A stretch of DNA of 64,000 bases, from assembly GCF_008704205.1 (NCBI RefSeq), contig NZ_VXLC01000021.1:124001-188000 (forward strand), written 5' to 3'. The position numbers and the translations under genes were made by a program. This DNA is from Nocardia colli (GTDB lineage: Bacteria > Actinomycetota > Actinomycetes > Mycobacteriales > Mycobacteriaceae). A model generated the notes under the pieces. It was not told where the DNA came from. It saw only the letters and a program-made list of their open reading frames with translations, and ran no database searches. The stretch's first letter is position 1; each line of letters starts with the position of its first letter. Shown one piece after another: positions 17,838-27,078 of this stretch.

Positions 17838-19232
17838 ATGTCGCTGCTGGCGGCCGCAGGCGCACTGTGGGCGGTGTCGCGCTGGTTGCCGAGGGCAGTA
17901 GTGGCCCTGCGGGTGTGGATATTCGCGAAAGTCAACGGCAGCAACGAGATAACCCTCCCCGGCGAACGCGGCGGCCCCGACCTGTTCCTGCGGCTGTACT
18001 CGGACCCAGCAGCGAACGGACGCAGCCGAGGAGCCGCGCTGTCGGACCTGTTCTGGTACTGGCTCGCCCCTGGTCCCGAAGTACACCAGGAACACCTCGA
18101 GGACGGCCCGCGCTACGACGAGGCGGCCCGCACCACCCGCGCGGTACTGTCCCTTCCCACCCCTGAAATCGAGCACCTCGCGGACCGCTGCGCCCGCCGA
18201 GTACTCGACGAACTCCCCCGCCGGCCACTGACCCTGGTCCGACTACGCGACCTGATGATGCCTATCTGGGCAGAGTTCTTCTACGAGTTGGTCTTTCGCG
18301 AACCCTGCCCGCCGGACGCCCGAGCCCTCATCGTCGGCAACGCCGACGACGTGGTCACCTCACTGAAATGCACCGGCCTGCGCCACATGCGCCGCCGCGA
18401 CCGGCTGACCCGCTACCTGCTGGACCGAATCGACGCCGGCGACGTACCGCACCAATTACCCAGCTCGCTGAACCGCCGCGAACGCGCCCACTACCTGCAA
18501 GGCGCATTCTTCAACACCGCCGTCGTCCAGATGTCCGAAGGCATGGCCCACCTGCTACTGGCGATCGCCCAGCACCAAGACGTCCAAGACCGTCTCCTCG
18601 CCGAGCCGAACACCCAATACCTGGACCACGTACTCGACGAAACCCTGCGCCAATTCCCCCTTTTCGGCATCGCCCACCGAATCACCACCGCCGACATAAA
18701 CATCGGGAACGGCACCACCATCCCCACCGGAACGGTCCTCTGCTTCAACTACCAGGAATTCGAACGCACCGGCCACACCGACCCCGACCGCTTCAACCCC
18801 GACCGCTGGACCACCCACCGCCCCAAAGACACCCACCACATCCCGTTCGGCGTAGCCGCCAACCGCCCCTGCCCAGCCTGGCGCCTCTCCCCGATAGCAA
18901 TGCGCGCCGTAACCCGAACAGTCCTGTCCCACCACCACCTCCGCTCCTCCGTCTCCCACACCCGCTCCATCCCCCACCGAGCCCCCTGCCTCCTCCTCTC
19001 CACCACCAACCCCCCATCCCCAGCTCGGATCCGCACCACCCTCACCGCCCTACAAGCCCGAGACCGCTTCGAAGACGTCTGGCGCGGCACCACCCAACTA
19101 ATCCTCGGCACCTGGATGGTCCTCGACGCCCGCCGCCTCCACCTCTGCGAAACCCATTTCGCCGAGCAAGATCTCAGCGAGCCACCGGCTTGTCCGGTGG
19201 CTCACTCACGCGAACCCTCCTCCGCTACATAG
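17838..19232 (+). CDS. Cytochrome P450
   Basis: 464 residues. ExxR helix as DETLRQFP, a PERF-type segment DPDRFNPDRW, and heme loop PFGVAANRPCPAWRLSP with the Cys ligand; the spacing between FG and Cys is one residue longer than the classical FGxGxRxC. An N-terminal hydrophobic segment (SLLAAAGALWAVSRWLPRAV) hints at membrane association, unusual for bacterial P450s. An alternative TTG at 17826 overlaps the upstream stop. The last about 80 residues past the heme region are Pro/Thr-rich then helical. The 3' end overlaps the convergent alpha-mannosidase by 31 bp and contains a hairpin. Likely a tailoring hydroxylase of the cluster. Confidence 0.85.
   Translation: MSLLAAAGALWAVSRWLPRAVVALRVWIFAKVNGSNEITLPGERGGPDLFLRLYSDPAANGRSRGAALSDLFWYWLAPGPEVHQEHLEDGPRYDEAARTTRAVLSLPTPEIEHLADRCARRVLDELPRRPLTLVRLRDLMMPIWAEFFYELVFREPCPPDARALIVGNADDVVTSLKCTGLRHMRRRDRLTRYLLDRIDAGDVPHQLPSSLNRRERAHYLQGAFFNTAVVQMSEGMAHLLLAIAQHQDVQDRLLAEPNTQYLDHVLDETLRQFPLFGIAHRITTADINIGNGTTIPTGTVLCFNYQEFERTGHTDPDRFNPDRWTTHRPKDTHHIPFGVAANRPCPAWRLSPIAMRAVTRTVLSHHHLRSSVSHTRSIPHRAPCLLLSTTNPPSPARIRTTLTALQARDRFEDVWRGTTQLILGTWMVLDARRLHLCETHFAEQDLSEPPACPVAHSREPSSAT
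19179..19203. terminator. Bidirectional hairpin inside two convergent gene ends
   Basis: Perfect 10-bp inverted repeat GAGCCACCGG/CCGGTGGCTC with a 5-nt loop. It lies right at the stop of the leftward alpha-mannosidase and within the last codons of the P450. There is no T-tract, as is common in high-GC actinobacteria. Confidence 0.6.
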
Positions 19233-22200
19233 ATCTCACCGGCGGCGGGTTCAGACGCACGGACGAACCGGAGGGTGACGAGCTGGAATGACCGCAGTCG
19301 CAAGCGGACTCCTGTGCCTTCCTGGATGGCAGGGGTGTCGTCTATCGGTCGCTCCAGTAGGTCGCAGACCTGGAATTCGGTGAAGTCGAAGTCGGGGGTT
19401 ATCAGGGCTGAGGCTCGGCCGCCGTGGGATTCGTAGACGCGGAGGATGAGGTCGCCGGTGGCGTCGTCGGCGAGTTTGACGGCGCTGGTGACTATGGCGT
19501 CGTTGTCGATGGTGAAAAGTGGCGCGACGGGTTCGGCTACGCCCGGACGCAGCGGGGTGAGGTTGATGCGGTAGCCGGCGCGGACCGCGTCGCCGATGGT
19601 GGCGCCAGGGATCAGGGAGTGGCGGAAGTGGTGGGCGCCGTGGTCGGTTTGGGGGTCGGGGAAGCGGGGGGCGCGGAGCAGTGACGCACGTACGGTCGTC
19701 GTTGTTCCGCCGTCGGGGCGGATGGTGCGGGTGACGTCGTGGCCGTAGGTGGAGTCGTTGACGAGTGCCACGCCCCACCCTGGTTCGGCGAAGTGGACGA
19801 AGCGATGATTGCAGGCTTCGAACTTCGCGTATTCCCAGCTGGTGTTGGTGTGGGTGGGGCGGTACAGGTGGCCGAATTGGGTCTCGGAGGCGTAGCGGTC
19901 GGCGTGGATGTCCAGGGGGAAGGCGAGTTTGAGAAACTTCTCGGTTTCGTGCCAGTCGACGGTGGTGTCGATGTCCAGGCTGTGTGCGCCCGACCGCAAC
20001 GTCAGGGTCTGTTCGACCGTGGAGGACCCGAACGAGCGGCGGATCCGGATCCTGCTCGAATCCGGTTCTGCGGCAATGGAGTCCACTTCGACGAGGTCGG
20101 TGACGCGGTTGCGGTAGAAGATGTCGACATCCCAGGCATCCCACGAGTTGGGCAGATCAGGGTGCAGCTGAAGCAGATTCGCGGTCGAACCCGGCGGCAG
20201 GGTCTCGCGCTGCTGCTCGACCTCGAACAGCGACACGACGAGTCCGCGCGCATCGACCTCGACCCGCAGCAGACCGTTGTCGAGGACGAATCCACCATCC
20301 GTGCGCTCGGTCACCGAGCACGGATCGCCCGAGTCCTCCGGACCGGCAGCACCGGCCGGCACCGAACGCCACGTGTGCGGTGCCGGATTGAAGACGTTCG
20401 GCCCCTCCTGCTCACCGCCGAGCGCCCATTGGGACCGCTCGATGATCGCCGTAAGTTCTCGGGCCACTTCGGCGTACGTCTGCTCAGCTTCTCGATACAC
20501 CCAGGCGATGGACGATCCGGGCAGAATGTCATGGAACTGGTTCAGCAGCACCGTCTTCCAGATCCGATCCAGCGCCGCGTACGGATACTCGACGCCCTTC
20601 CGAACCGCGGCGGTCGCGGCCCACAATTCGGCTTCCCGCAACAGGTGCTCGCTGCGCCGATTCCCCTGCTTCGTCTTCGCCTGACTGGTCAGCGTCGCAC
20701 GATGCAACTCCAGGTACAGCTCCCCCACCCACACCGGCGGGTTCTCGTACTCCGCCTCGGCCTTGGCGAAGAAGTCGGCAGGCTTGTCCCACACCACCTT
20801 CGGCGAACCCTCGAGGTTCTTCATCCTGGCCGCCTTGGCGACCATCTCCCGCGTCGTCCCACCGCCGCCATCGCCATACCCGGTCGGCGCCAGCGACATC
20901 GACGCCCGCCCCTTCTCCTTGAAATTCCGTGCGGCATGCGCGATCTCACGCCCCTGCATCGAGCAGTTGTAGGTGTCGACCGGCGGAAAGTGGGTGAAGA
21001 TCCGCGTCCCGTCGACCCCTTCCCACAGGAACGTGTGGTGCGGGAACTGATTGATCTGACTCCAGGAAATCTTCTGTGTCAGTAGCCATTTGCTTCCGGC
21101 CGCCTTGATGATCTGCGGCAGCCCGGCCGCGAAGCCGAACGTGTCGGGCAGCCAAGCCTCCTCGTTCTCGACCCCGAACTCCGCCAGGAAGAACCGCTTA
21201 CCGTGCACGAACTGCCGCGCCATCGCCTCGGAGCCGGGCATATTCGTGTCCGCCTCGACCCACATGCCGCCGGCCGGCACGAACCGTCCCGCCGCGACCG
21301 CCGCCTTGACCTTCGCGTACACCTCCGGCCGATGCTGCTTGATGAAGTCGTATTGCGCCGCTTGGGACATCGTGAAGACGAACTCGGATTCCTCGGCCAG
21401 CAACGCGGCCATGTTCGCGGTGGTGCGCGCGACCTTGCGCACCGTCTCCCGCAGCGGCCACAGCCACGCCGAGTCGATATGCGCATGCCCGACGGCCGAG
21501 ATCGTGTGCGCGGACGGAATCGCCGGCTTGGCCAGCACCTCGACCAGGCAGGCCCGCGCCGCCGCCGCGGTGGCATTGACGTTCTGTAGGTCGATCGCGT
21601 CGAGCGCGCGCTCGATCGCCCGCACGATGTCGTAACGCCGAGCCGGGTCCTCCGGCATCTCGTGCATCAGCTCGCCGAGCACCTCGAGATCCAGCACCAA
21701 CTGCCAGACCTCCTCGTCGAACACCACGAGATCCATTCGGCCCAAACGGTATTGCGGGTCGGAACCGGCGGTGAGCTTGTCCCCGAGTGCGGTCGGCGCG
21801 AAGAACGGAATGACCGGGTTCGAGGCCGCTTCGACGTGCAGCAGCACCTGTTCTCCGCCAACCGCCGGCGCCGCGACCCGCACCCACTGGCTACGCGGAT
21901 GCAGTCCTTTCACCGGCGATCCGTCCGGCCGATAGACCAGCCCTTCGCACTGGAAACCGGTCATGTTCGGATCGAAACCGATATCGATGATCGCCTCGAC
22001 CGTCTTACCCGCCCACTCGGTGGGCACCGTCCCCTCGACGGTGAGCCAGCTCGTCCCCCACGGCGCACCCCATTGCGCACCGGGCCCGACCGGCGTCCGC
22101 GGCGCGGCCAACCCTTCGGCGACCGGCACCGGCTCATCCGGCGCCACCCAGATTCCCGCGGTGAGCGGCACCGACTCCGGATAGATGGCCGGCGCGATCC

Positions 22201-22255
22201 GCTCCGACAGGACCCGCCCGAGGCGGCTCTCGATCAACCGACGGTCATCGTGCAT
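19202..22255 (-). CDS. Alpha-mannosidase, glycoside hydrolase family 38
   Basis: 1017 residues, usual for bacterial class II alpha-mannosidases. The N-terminal catalytic domain has GHAHIDSAWLWPLRET (metal-binding His-Asp, about residue 255) and MWVEADTNMPGSEAMARQF with the nucleophile Asp (about residue 335); the middle and C-terminal beta domains follow (VDWHETEKFLKLAFPLDI). ATG at 22255 with GGAG 9 bases upstream; the longer open frame upstream is not needed. No signal peptide, so probably cytoplasmic, cleaving imported mannosides. Divergent from a sugar ABC importer that would supply its substrate. Confidence 0.92.
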   Translation of the reverse strand: MHDDRRLIESRLGRVLSERIAPAIYPESVPLTAGIWVAPDEPVPVAEGLAAPRTPVGPGAQWGAPWGTSWLTVEGTVPTEWAGKTVEAIIDIGFDPNMTGFQCEGLVYRPDGSPVKGLHPRSQWVRVAAPAVGGEQVLLHVEAASNPVIPFFAPTALGDKLTAGSDPQYRLGRMDLVVFDEEVWQLVLDLEVLGELMHEMPEDPARRYDIVRAIERALDAIDLQNVNATAAAARACLVEVLAKPAIPSAHTISAVGHAHIDSAWLWPLRETVRKVARTTANMAALLAEESEFVFTMSQAAQYDFIKQHRPEVYAKVKAAVAAGRFVPAGGMWVEADTNMPGSEAMARQFVHGKRFFLAEFGVENEEAWLPDTFGFAAGLPQIIKAAGSKWLLTQKISWSQINQFPHHTFLWEGVDGTRIFTHFPPVDTYNCSMQGREIAHAARNFKEKGRASMSLAPTGYGDGGGGTTREMVAKAARMKNLEGSPKVVWDKPADFFAKAEAEYENPPVWVGELYLELHRATLTSQAKTKQGNRRSEHLLREAELWAATAAVRKGVEYPYAALDRIWKTVLLNQFHDILPGSSIAWVYREAEQTYAEVARELTAIIERSQWALGGEQEGPNVFNPAPHTWRSVPAGAAGPEDSGDPCSVTERTDGGFVLDNGLLRVEVDARGLVVSLFEVEQQRETLPPGSTANLLQLHPDLPNSWDAWDVDIFYRNRVTDLVEVDSIAAEPDSSRIRIRRSFGSSTVEQTLTLRSGAHSLDIDTTVDWHETEKFLKLAFPLDIHADRYASETQFGHLYRPTHTNTSWEYAKFEACNHRFVHFAEPGWGVALVNDSTYGHDVTRTIRPDGGTTTTVRASLLRAPRFPDPQTDHGAHHFRHSLIPGATIGDAVRAGYRINLTPLRPGVAEPVAPLFTIDNDAIVTSAVKLADDATGDLILRVYESHGGRASALITPDFDFTEFQVCDLLERPIDDTPAIQEGTGVRLRLRSFQLVTLRFVRASEPAAGEIYVAEEGSRE

Positions 22256-22367
22256 AGCGGTGGCTCCGATCGGATCGTGGGCATGATCATCGAACTGCAC
22301 CCATTCTGCGACAGCGCGGTGAATTCTCCGGCACAGTAAGTATTGATTTGCCTTGCAGGAGGAATCC

Positions 22368-23753
22368 ATGGCGTCGAACTGGCGGTTGTTCGCGGCGGTG
22401 GTGAGCGTCAGCTCGCTCTTGGTGGGAGGGGCGGCGTGCGGGTCGGACAGCGGTGGGGACACGGTGACGATCACCGCGAACGCGATCAACTCGGCGGGCG
22501 GGAAGAACGCGGCCGAGGCGAAATGGATCGAAGACTGGGTCATCCCGAAGTTCGTGGCGCAGCAGCAGGCCAAGGGCGTCACCGTGCAGGTGAAGTTCCA
22601 GGCGACCGGGGTCCCGGACGAGGACTACAAGAGCCGGATCGCCAAGGATCTGAAGACCGGCACCGGGGCCGATGTGGTGTCGCTGGACGGGATCTGGGTC
22701 GGTGAGTTCGCCGAAGGCGAGCAGATCAAGCCGCTCGACGAGCTGGTCGGCGCGGACCGGGTCAAGGCGTGGGACGGCTGGCAGCACATCCCGGAAACCG
22801 TGCAGCGGTTGACCTCCTACAACGGCACGCAGTACGGCATCCCGCAGGAGACCGACGGACGGGTGCTGTTCTTCAACCGCAAGCTGTTCCAGCAGGCGGG
22901 CATGCCGGCGGACTGGCAGCCGACCAGTTGGGATCAGGTGCTGGAGGCCGGGCGAAAGCTGAAGGCAGTGCCCGGAATTACTCCGGTGCAGCTGAATGCG
23001 GGCACCAGCTTCGGCGAAGCGACCACCACGCAGGGCGTGCTGCCCTTGCTGGCCGGCACGGGCAGCAACCTGTTCGAGAACGGGAAGTGGGTCGGCAACA
23101 CCGCGAAACTCCGTAAGGTGCTGGACTTCTACCGCGCGTTGTATGGCGAGCAGCTCGGCGACGCCGAATTGCAGCAGGACGCGAAGGGCCGGGAGAAGAG
23201 CTTCGAGAAGTTCGCCAAGGGCCAGGTGGGAATCCTGTTGGAAAGCGACTACTTCTGGCGCGGAGTGCTGAATCCGCGCGGCGGCAGCTTTCCCATGGCC
23301 GACCGGGACACCCAGGTGGGCTGGGCGAAGATCCCCGCGGCCACACCGGGGACCGGACTGAACAACCAGGACTTCGTGAGCGTGTCCGGTGGCGGCGGGC
23401 GGGTGATCAACCCGAAGAGCAAACACGTCGAAATGGCCTGGGAGCTGCTGCAATTCATGAACTCGCCGGAGGCGTTCAGCGCGCTGATCGCCGGCGGCGG
23501 GCCACGGATCACCGCGCGGCAGGACGTGAATGCCGATGCCCTGGGCGAAGATCCGATGCTGACCTTCGTGTCCGAGCAGATCCTGCCGATCACGTCGTTG
23601 CGGCCCGCGCTGCCGGAGTACACCAAGGTCTCGAAGGCGCTGGCACAGGCAACGCTGGATGTGGTCACCGGTAAGAGCACGGCGGATGCCGCTGCGGCGT
23701 ATGGCAAAGCGGCGGAGGAGGCGGTCGGCAAGGACAAGGTAGCCGGTGACTGA
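22368..23753 (+). CDS. Carbohydrate ABC transporter substrate-binding lipoprotein
   Basis: 461 residues; AGGAGG upstream of the ATG. N-terminal lipoprotein signal: hydrophobic LFAAVVSVSSLLVGGAAC, with a slightly atypical lipobox (GAAC). Type 1 extracellular binding protein features follow: DVVSLDGIWVGEFAEG, YGIPQETDGRVLFFNRKLF, TSWDQVLEAGRKLK and AWELLQFMNSPEAF. Binds an oligosaccharide outside the membrane and delivers it to the two permeases next door. Divergent from the GH38 alpha-mannosidase, so a mannose-containing glycan is a reasonable guess. Confidence 0.92.
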   Translation: MASNWRLFAAVVSVSSLLVGGAACGSDSGGDTVTITANAINSAGGKNAAEAKWIEDWVIPKFVAQQQAKGVTVQVKFQATGVPDEDYKSRIAKDLKTGTGADVVSLDGIWVGEFAEGEQIKPLDELVGADRVKAWDGWQHIPETVQRLTSYNGTQYGIPQETDGRVLFFNRKLFQQAGMPADWQPTSWDQVLEAGRKLKAVPGITPVQLNAGTSFGEATTTQGVLPLLAGTGSNLFENGKWVGNTAKLRKVLDFYRALYGEQLGDAELQQDAKGREKSFEKFAKGQVGILLESDYFWRGVLNPRGGSFPMADRDTQVGWAKIPAATPGTGLNNQDFVSVSGGGGRVINPKSKHVEMAWELLQFMNSPEAFSALIAGGGPRITARQDVNADALGEDPMLTFVSEQILPITSLRPALPEYTKVSKALAQATLDVVTGKSTADAAAAYGKAAEEAVGKDKVAGD

Positions 23754-24660
23754 ACCCGTCATCACCGAGGTACCGAAGGGCGGATCCGACACCGACGTCA
23801 CCGGGTTGGGGCGCTGGCGGGCGAGTGCGTTCGTCACGCCGGCGCTGCTGCTGATCGCGGCGTTCCTGGTGTTCCCGGCGCTGTGGTTGCTGTGGATCGG
23901 GCTGACCGACCTCACCGTGTCCGGGCGGACGTCGGTGGACGTTTCCTTTGTGGGACTGGACAATTACGCGAAGGCGCTGAAGGATCCGCTGTTCGGCAAC
24001 AGCGTGTGGATCACGCTGCTGTTCGTGTTCGGTTCGGCCATCGTCGGGCAGAACTGCCTCGGGTTCACGCTGGCCTGGTCGATGCGCACCGCCGCCCGCT
24101 GGGTTCGGGCGGTGGTGGAAAGCCTTGTGCTGCTTGCCTGGATCCTGCCCGCCAGCGTCGTCGCGGTGCTGTGGATCGCGATGCTCGACCGCGACGAAGG
24201 CACCGCCAACCGGCTGCTGAACACTCCCGGATACGCGTGGATGATCCATCAGCCGCTGGCCGTCATCATCGTGTTCAACATCTGGCGCGGTACCGCGTTC
24301 TCGATGCTGCTGTACTCGGCGGCGCTGTCCACGGTGCCGCCCTCACACCTCGAAACCGCCCGGCTCGCGGGCGCTTCCGGCCCGCAGATCCTGCGGGACG
24401 TGTTGTTTCCGCACCTGCGCGGGCACGTCCTGACCAACACGTTGCTGATCAGTCTGTGGACCTTCAACGACTTCACCCCGTACCTGCTCACCCGGGGCGA
24501 GCCGAATCATCGCAGCGAGACCTTGCCGATCTTCCTGTACCGGCAGGGAATCGACGACGGGGCACTGGGTTACGGCGCCGCCGCGTCGGTGCTGATGCTG
24601 CTGATCAATCTGGTGCTCGCACTGTTCTATCTGCGACTGCTGCGGCGGAGGACGCGATGA
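23746..24660 (+). CDS. Sugar ABC transporter permease (MalF type)
   Basis: 304 residues, GTG start overlapping the binding-protein gene by 8 bp. Six hydrophobic segments are visible, the first ALLLIAAFLVFPALWLLWIG. The cytoplasmic EAA loop is ETARLAGASGPQILRDVLFP, the contact for the ATPase. Inner-membrane subunit of the importer. Confidence 0.92.
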   Translation: MTEPVITEVPKGGSDTDVTGLGRWRASAFVTPALLLIAAFLVFPALWLLWIGLTDLTVSGRTSVDVSFVGLDNYAKALKDPLFGNSVWITLLFVFGSAIVGQNCLGFTLAWSMRTAARWVRAVVESLVLLAWILPASVVAVLWIAMLDRDEGTANRLLNTPGYAWMIHQPLAVIIVFNIWRGTAFSMLLYSAALSTVPPSHLETARLAGASGPQILRDVLFPHLRGHVLTNTLLISLWTFNDFTPYLLTRGEPNHRSETLPIFLYRQGIDDGALGYGAAASVLMLLINLVLALFYLRLLRRRTR

Positions 24661-25481
24661 ATCCACGACAGATCGTCGGGCGGATCGGGTTCTATACCTT
24701 CGTCGCGGTGGTGACCGGATTCTTCGTGCTGCCGATGCTGTGGCTTGCCTCCGCACCGTTCGACGCCAACCCCGGATACGCGCCGAGGCTGCCGAAAAAG
24801 CCCACATTGCAACATTTTTCGGCGCTGTTCGAGAACGACCTCACCATGGGCTCGTTGTGGAACTCCGTGCTGCTGTCGTTCTTCTGCATGGTGCTCGTGG
24901 TTTCCAGCGCGGCGCTGGCGGCGTACGCGCTGTCCCGCGTCCGGATTCCCGGCCGAGATGCCTTGCTGTACTTGCTGTTACTGCTGTCCAGTGTGGTCAC
25001 CGGCACCGCGGCGATGGTGCCGATCTTCCTGATGATCTGGAAGATCGGGTTGCTGGACCAGGAATTCGGTGTCGTGCTGGTGCTGTCCGGCGGGCTGCTA
25101 CCCGCGGCGATCTTCATCCTGAAGGACTTCATGGACTCGGTGCCCCGATCCTATGAGGAGTCGGCGCGGGTGTTCGGCGCGGGGCCGTTGCGCATCCTGC
25201 GCGACATCGTGGTGCCGCTCGCCCGGCCCGGATTGGCGACGATCGCGGTGTGGACCGTGGTGAATGTGTGGGGCAGCTACCTGGTTCCGTTCCTGCTGCT
25301 GCGCGACCAGGACAAGCAACCGGCCGCGGTGGTCGTGCGCACCTTCTACGACGAGGGCGGCGGCGCACAACTCGGCCCGATCTCCGCCTTCTCGCTGCTG
25401 TACTCGATCCCGGTCGTGCTGATGTACCTGTTCGTCAACCGGCGCTACGGCTTCCGGCTCCACGGAGGGATCAAGTCCTAG
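24657..25481 (+). CDS. Sugar ABC transporter permease (MalG type)
   Basis: 274 residues; ATGA overlap with the first permease. Six hydrophobic segments and an EAA loop (YEESARVFGAGPLRILRDIV). Forms the heterodimeric channel with the preceding product. Its stop TAG is followed with no gap by the ATG of the ATPase gene. Confidence 0.92.
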   Translation: MNPRQIVGRIGFYTFVAVVTGFFVLPMLWLASAPFDANPGYAPRLPKKPTLQHFSALFENDLTMGSLWNSVLLSFFCMVLVVSSAALAAYALSRVRIPGRDALLYLLLLLSSVVTGTAAMVPIFLMIWKIGLLDQEFGVVLVLSGGLLPAAIFILKDFMDSVPRSYEESARVFGAGPLRILRDIVVPLARPGLATIAVWTVVNVWGSYLVPFLLLRDQDKQPAAVVVRTFYDEGGGAQLGPISAFSLLYSIPVVLMYLFVNRRYGFRLHGGIKS

Positions 25482-26492
25482 ATGGCGCAGATCGATCTGG
25501 CCGACCTCACCAAGGTCTTTCCCGGCGACGTGAAAGCCCTTGACGCCCTGAGCTTCACGATCCACGACGGTGAATTCTTCGCGCTGCTCGGCCCTTCCGG
25601 ATGCGGCAAGACCACGCTGCTGCGCACCATCGCCGGCCTGGAAACCCCGACCAGCGGCCAGATTCGGATCGACGACAGGGACGTCACCCGGCTGTCTCCC
25701 GGCCGGCGCGACGTGGCCATGGTGTTCCAGGACTACGCGCTGTTCCCGCATATGACCGTGGTCGACAACATCGCCTACCCGCTGAAAGTGCGCGGCACCG
25801 ACAGACGTACCCGCGCGGCGAAGGCGACCGAGACCGGAGACCAGCTGTCGCTACAGGGATTGATGGAACGCCGCCCCGCCGAGCTGTCCGGCGGCCAACA
25901 GCAACGGGTAGCCCTGGCGCGCGCAATGGCCTGTCATCCCAAAGTTTTCCTGTTCGACGAGCCTCTCTCCAACCTCGATGCTCGCCTGCGCCTGGAAGCC
26001 CGCACCTTCCTGAAGAAGCTGCAACACGAACTCGGCGTGACCACGGTGTTCGTCACCCACGATCAAGCCGAGGCGCTGGCCCTCGCCGATCGGATCGCTG
26101 TGATGTCCCACGGCAAGATCCGCCAGCTGGGCACCGCGCGCGAGGTATTCCGCAGGCCCGCAGACACTTTCGTCGCCAACTTCATCGGCTCCACCCCCAT
26201 GAACCTGATCCCCGGCGAACTGGTCGGACTGGAACCGTCCGTCATCTGGGGAGCCCGCCCGGAATACCTGAGCTTCTCCGCCACGGCGGTGGACGACGCC
26301 CTACACGGCACCGTATCCACAGTCGAACACCTCGGCGCGACTTCCCTCGTCACCGTAGAGGCCGACGGATTCACCGTAGGCGTCATCGTCCCCGAGGCAG
26401 CGGAGCCCGCCTTGGGCACCGACGGCTGGGTTATCCCCCAACCCGACCGCGTCCTCCGCTACGACGCAGAGTCCGGCGACCTGCTCCCCTGA
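25482..26492 (+). CDS. Sugar ABC transporter ATP-binding protein (MalK/UgpC type)
   Basis: 336 residues. Walker A GPSGCGKTTL, Q-loop VFQDYALFPHM, signature LSGGQQQRVALARA, Walker B VFLFDEPLSNLD, switch His FVTHDQ. The C-terminal regulatory OB-type domain begins near residue 235 (STPMNLIPGELVG). Starts directly on the stop codon of the previous gene. It completes the importer, so the cassette needs no shared ATPase. Confidence 0.95.
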   Translation: MAQIDLADLTKVFPGDVKALDALSFTIHDGEFFALLGPSGCGKTTLLRTIAGLETPTSGQIRIDDRDVTRLSPGRRDVAMVFQDYALFPHMTVVDNIAYPLKVRGTDRRTRAAKATETGDQLSLQGLMERRPAELSGGQQQRVALARAMACHPKVFLFDEPLSNLDARLRLEARTFLKKLQHELGVTTVFVTHDQAEALALADRIAVMSHGKIRQLGTAREVFRRPADTFVANFIGSTPMNLIPGELVGLEPSVIWGARPEYLSFSATAVDDALHGTVSTVEHLGATSLVTVEADGFTVGVIVPEAAEPALGTDGWVIPQPDRVLRYDAESGDLLP

Positions 26493-26519
26493 CCCACACC
26501 AGCGCTGCCGCCGGATGTC

Positions 26520-26867
26520 TCACTCCGGAGTTCGACCGTTGGTGCGCAGGGCGGTGTTGTCGTCGCGGAGGCGGTCGTTGTCGGTGTGCAGGGTGGCGTT
26601 GGTGTCTTCGAGATCGAGAATGCGGCCGATGCCGGCGAGGTTCACTCCGGACGCGGCGAGGGCCGCGATCCGCTGGAGGCGGGCGATGTCGTCGCCGCTG
26701 TAGCGGCGGGTGCCGCCGTCGCTGCGGGCGGGGGTGAGCAGGCCGTGGCGTTCGTAGAGCCGAAGCGTTTGCACGCCGATCCCGGCGAGGTCGGCGGCCA
26801 CCGAGATGCCGTACACAGCTTGGCTCGGTTCGGGCAGATGTGATCCTGGCTGGGGGTCCTGCTGCAT
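26520..26867 (-). CDS. MerR-family regulator (HspR-like)
   Basis: 115 residues from ATG 26867 (AGGAGA just upstream); an ATG at 26879 is the alternative. MerR wing-helix: YGISVAADLAGIGVQTLRLYERHGLLTPAR, then GGTRRYSGDDIARLQRI, GVNLAGIGRILDLE and a coiled coil. The size, and the absence of a large effector domain, match HspR-type MerR proteins. No dnaK-dnaJ genes are adjacent, so the target is unknown. Convergent with the ABC ATPase gene. Confidence 0.85.
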   Translation of the reverse strand: MQQDPQPGSHLPEPSQAVYGISVAADLAGIGVQTLRLYERHGLLTPARSDGGTRRYSGDDIARLQRIAALAASGVNLAGIGRILDLEDTNATLHTDNDRLRDDNTALRTNGRTPE

Positions 26868-27078
26868 CGCTCTCCTCATCTGTGCGTACCGATCAGGTTT
26901 TCTATTCTAGCCACTTGCGTTCAGATGTCGAGAGTGCTACAACAAATCTATGCCAACCGGCATAGGTTATCTGATTAGATGACGATGAAGCTGACGAGAG
27001 CCCCGGCGCTCCGGGCGGGTCCGGCCATCGGACCCGCCCGGTCCACCATTCGAAACAAATTGTGCGAGGAGGTATGCC
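26868..27078. promoter_or_regulatory. Intergenic region between MerR gene and STAS unit
   Basis: Holds a perfect CTATGCC-AACC-GGCATAG inverted repeat at 26948-26965 (possible operator) and two overlapping hairpins: CCCGG-CGCT-CCGGG at 27002-27015, and a 13-bp stem at 27011-27041 with loop GCCAT. The two hairpins share bases 27011-27015 and cannot form together. Confidence 0.55.

Noticed and set aside
9046..19232. Alkylquinolone (pqs-type) pathway
   Set aside because: The FabH pair and ligase recall PqsA-PqsB-PqsC, but there is no anthranilate supply gene and the tailoring enzymes differ; kept only as an analogy.
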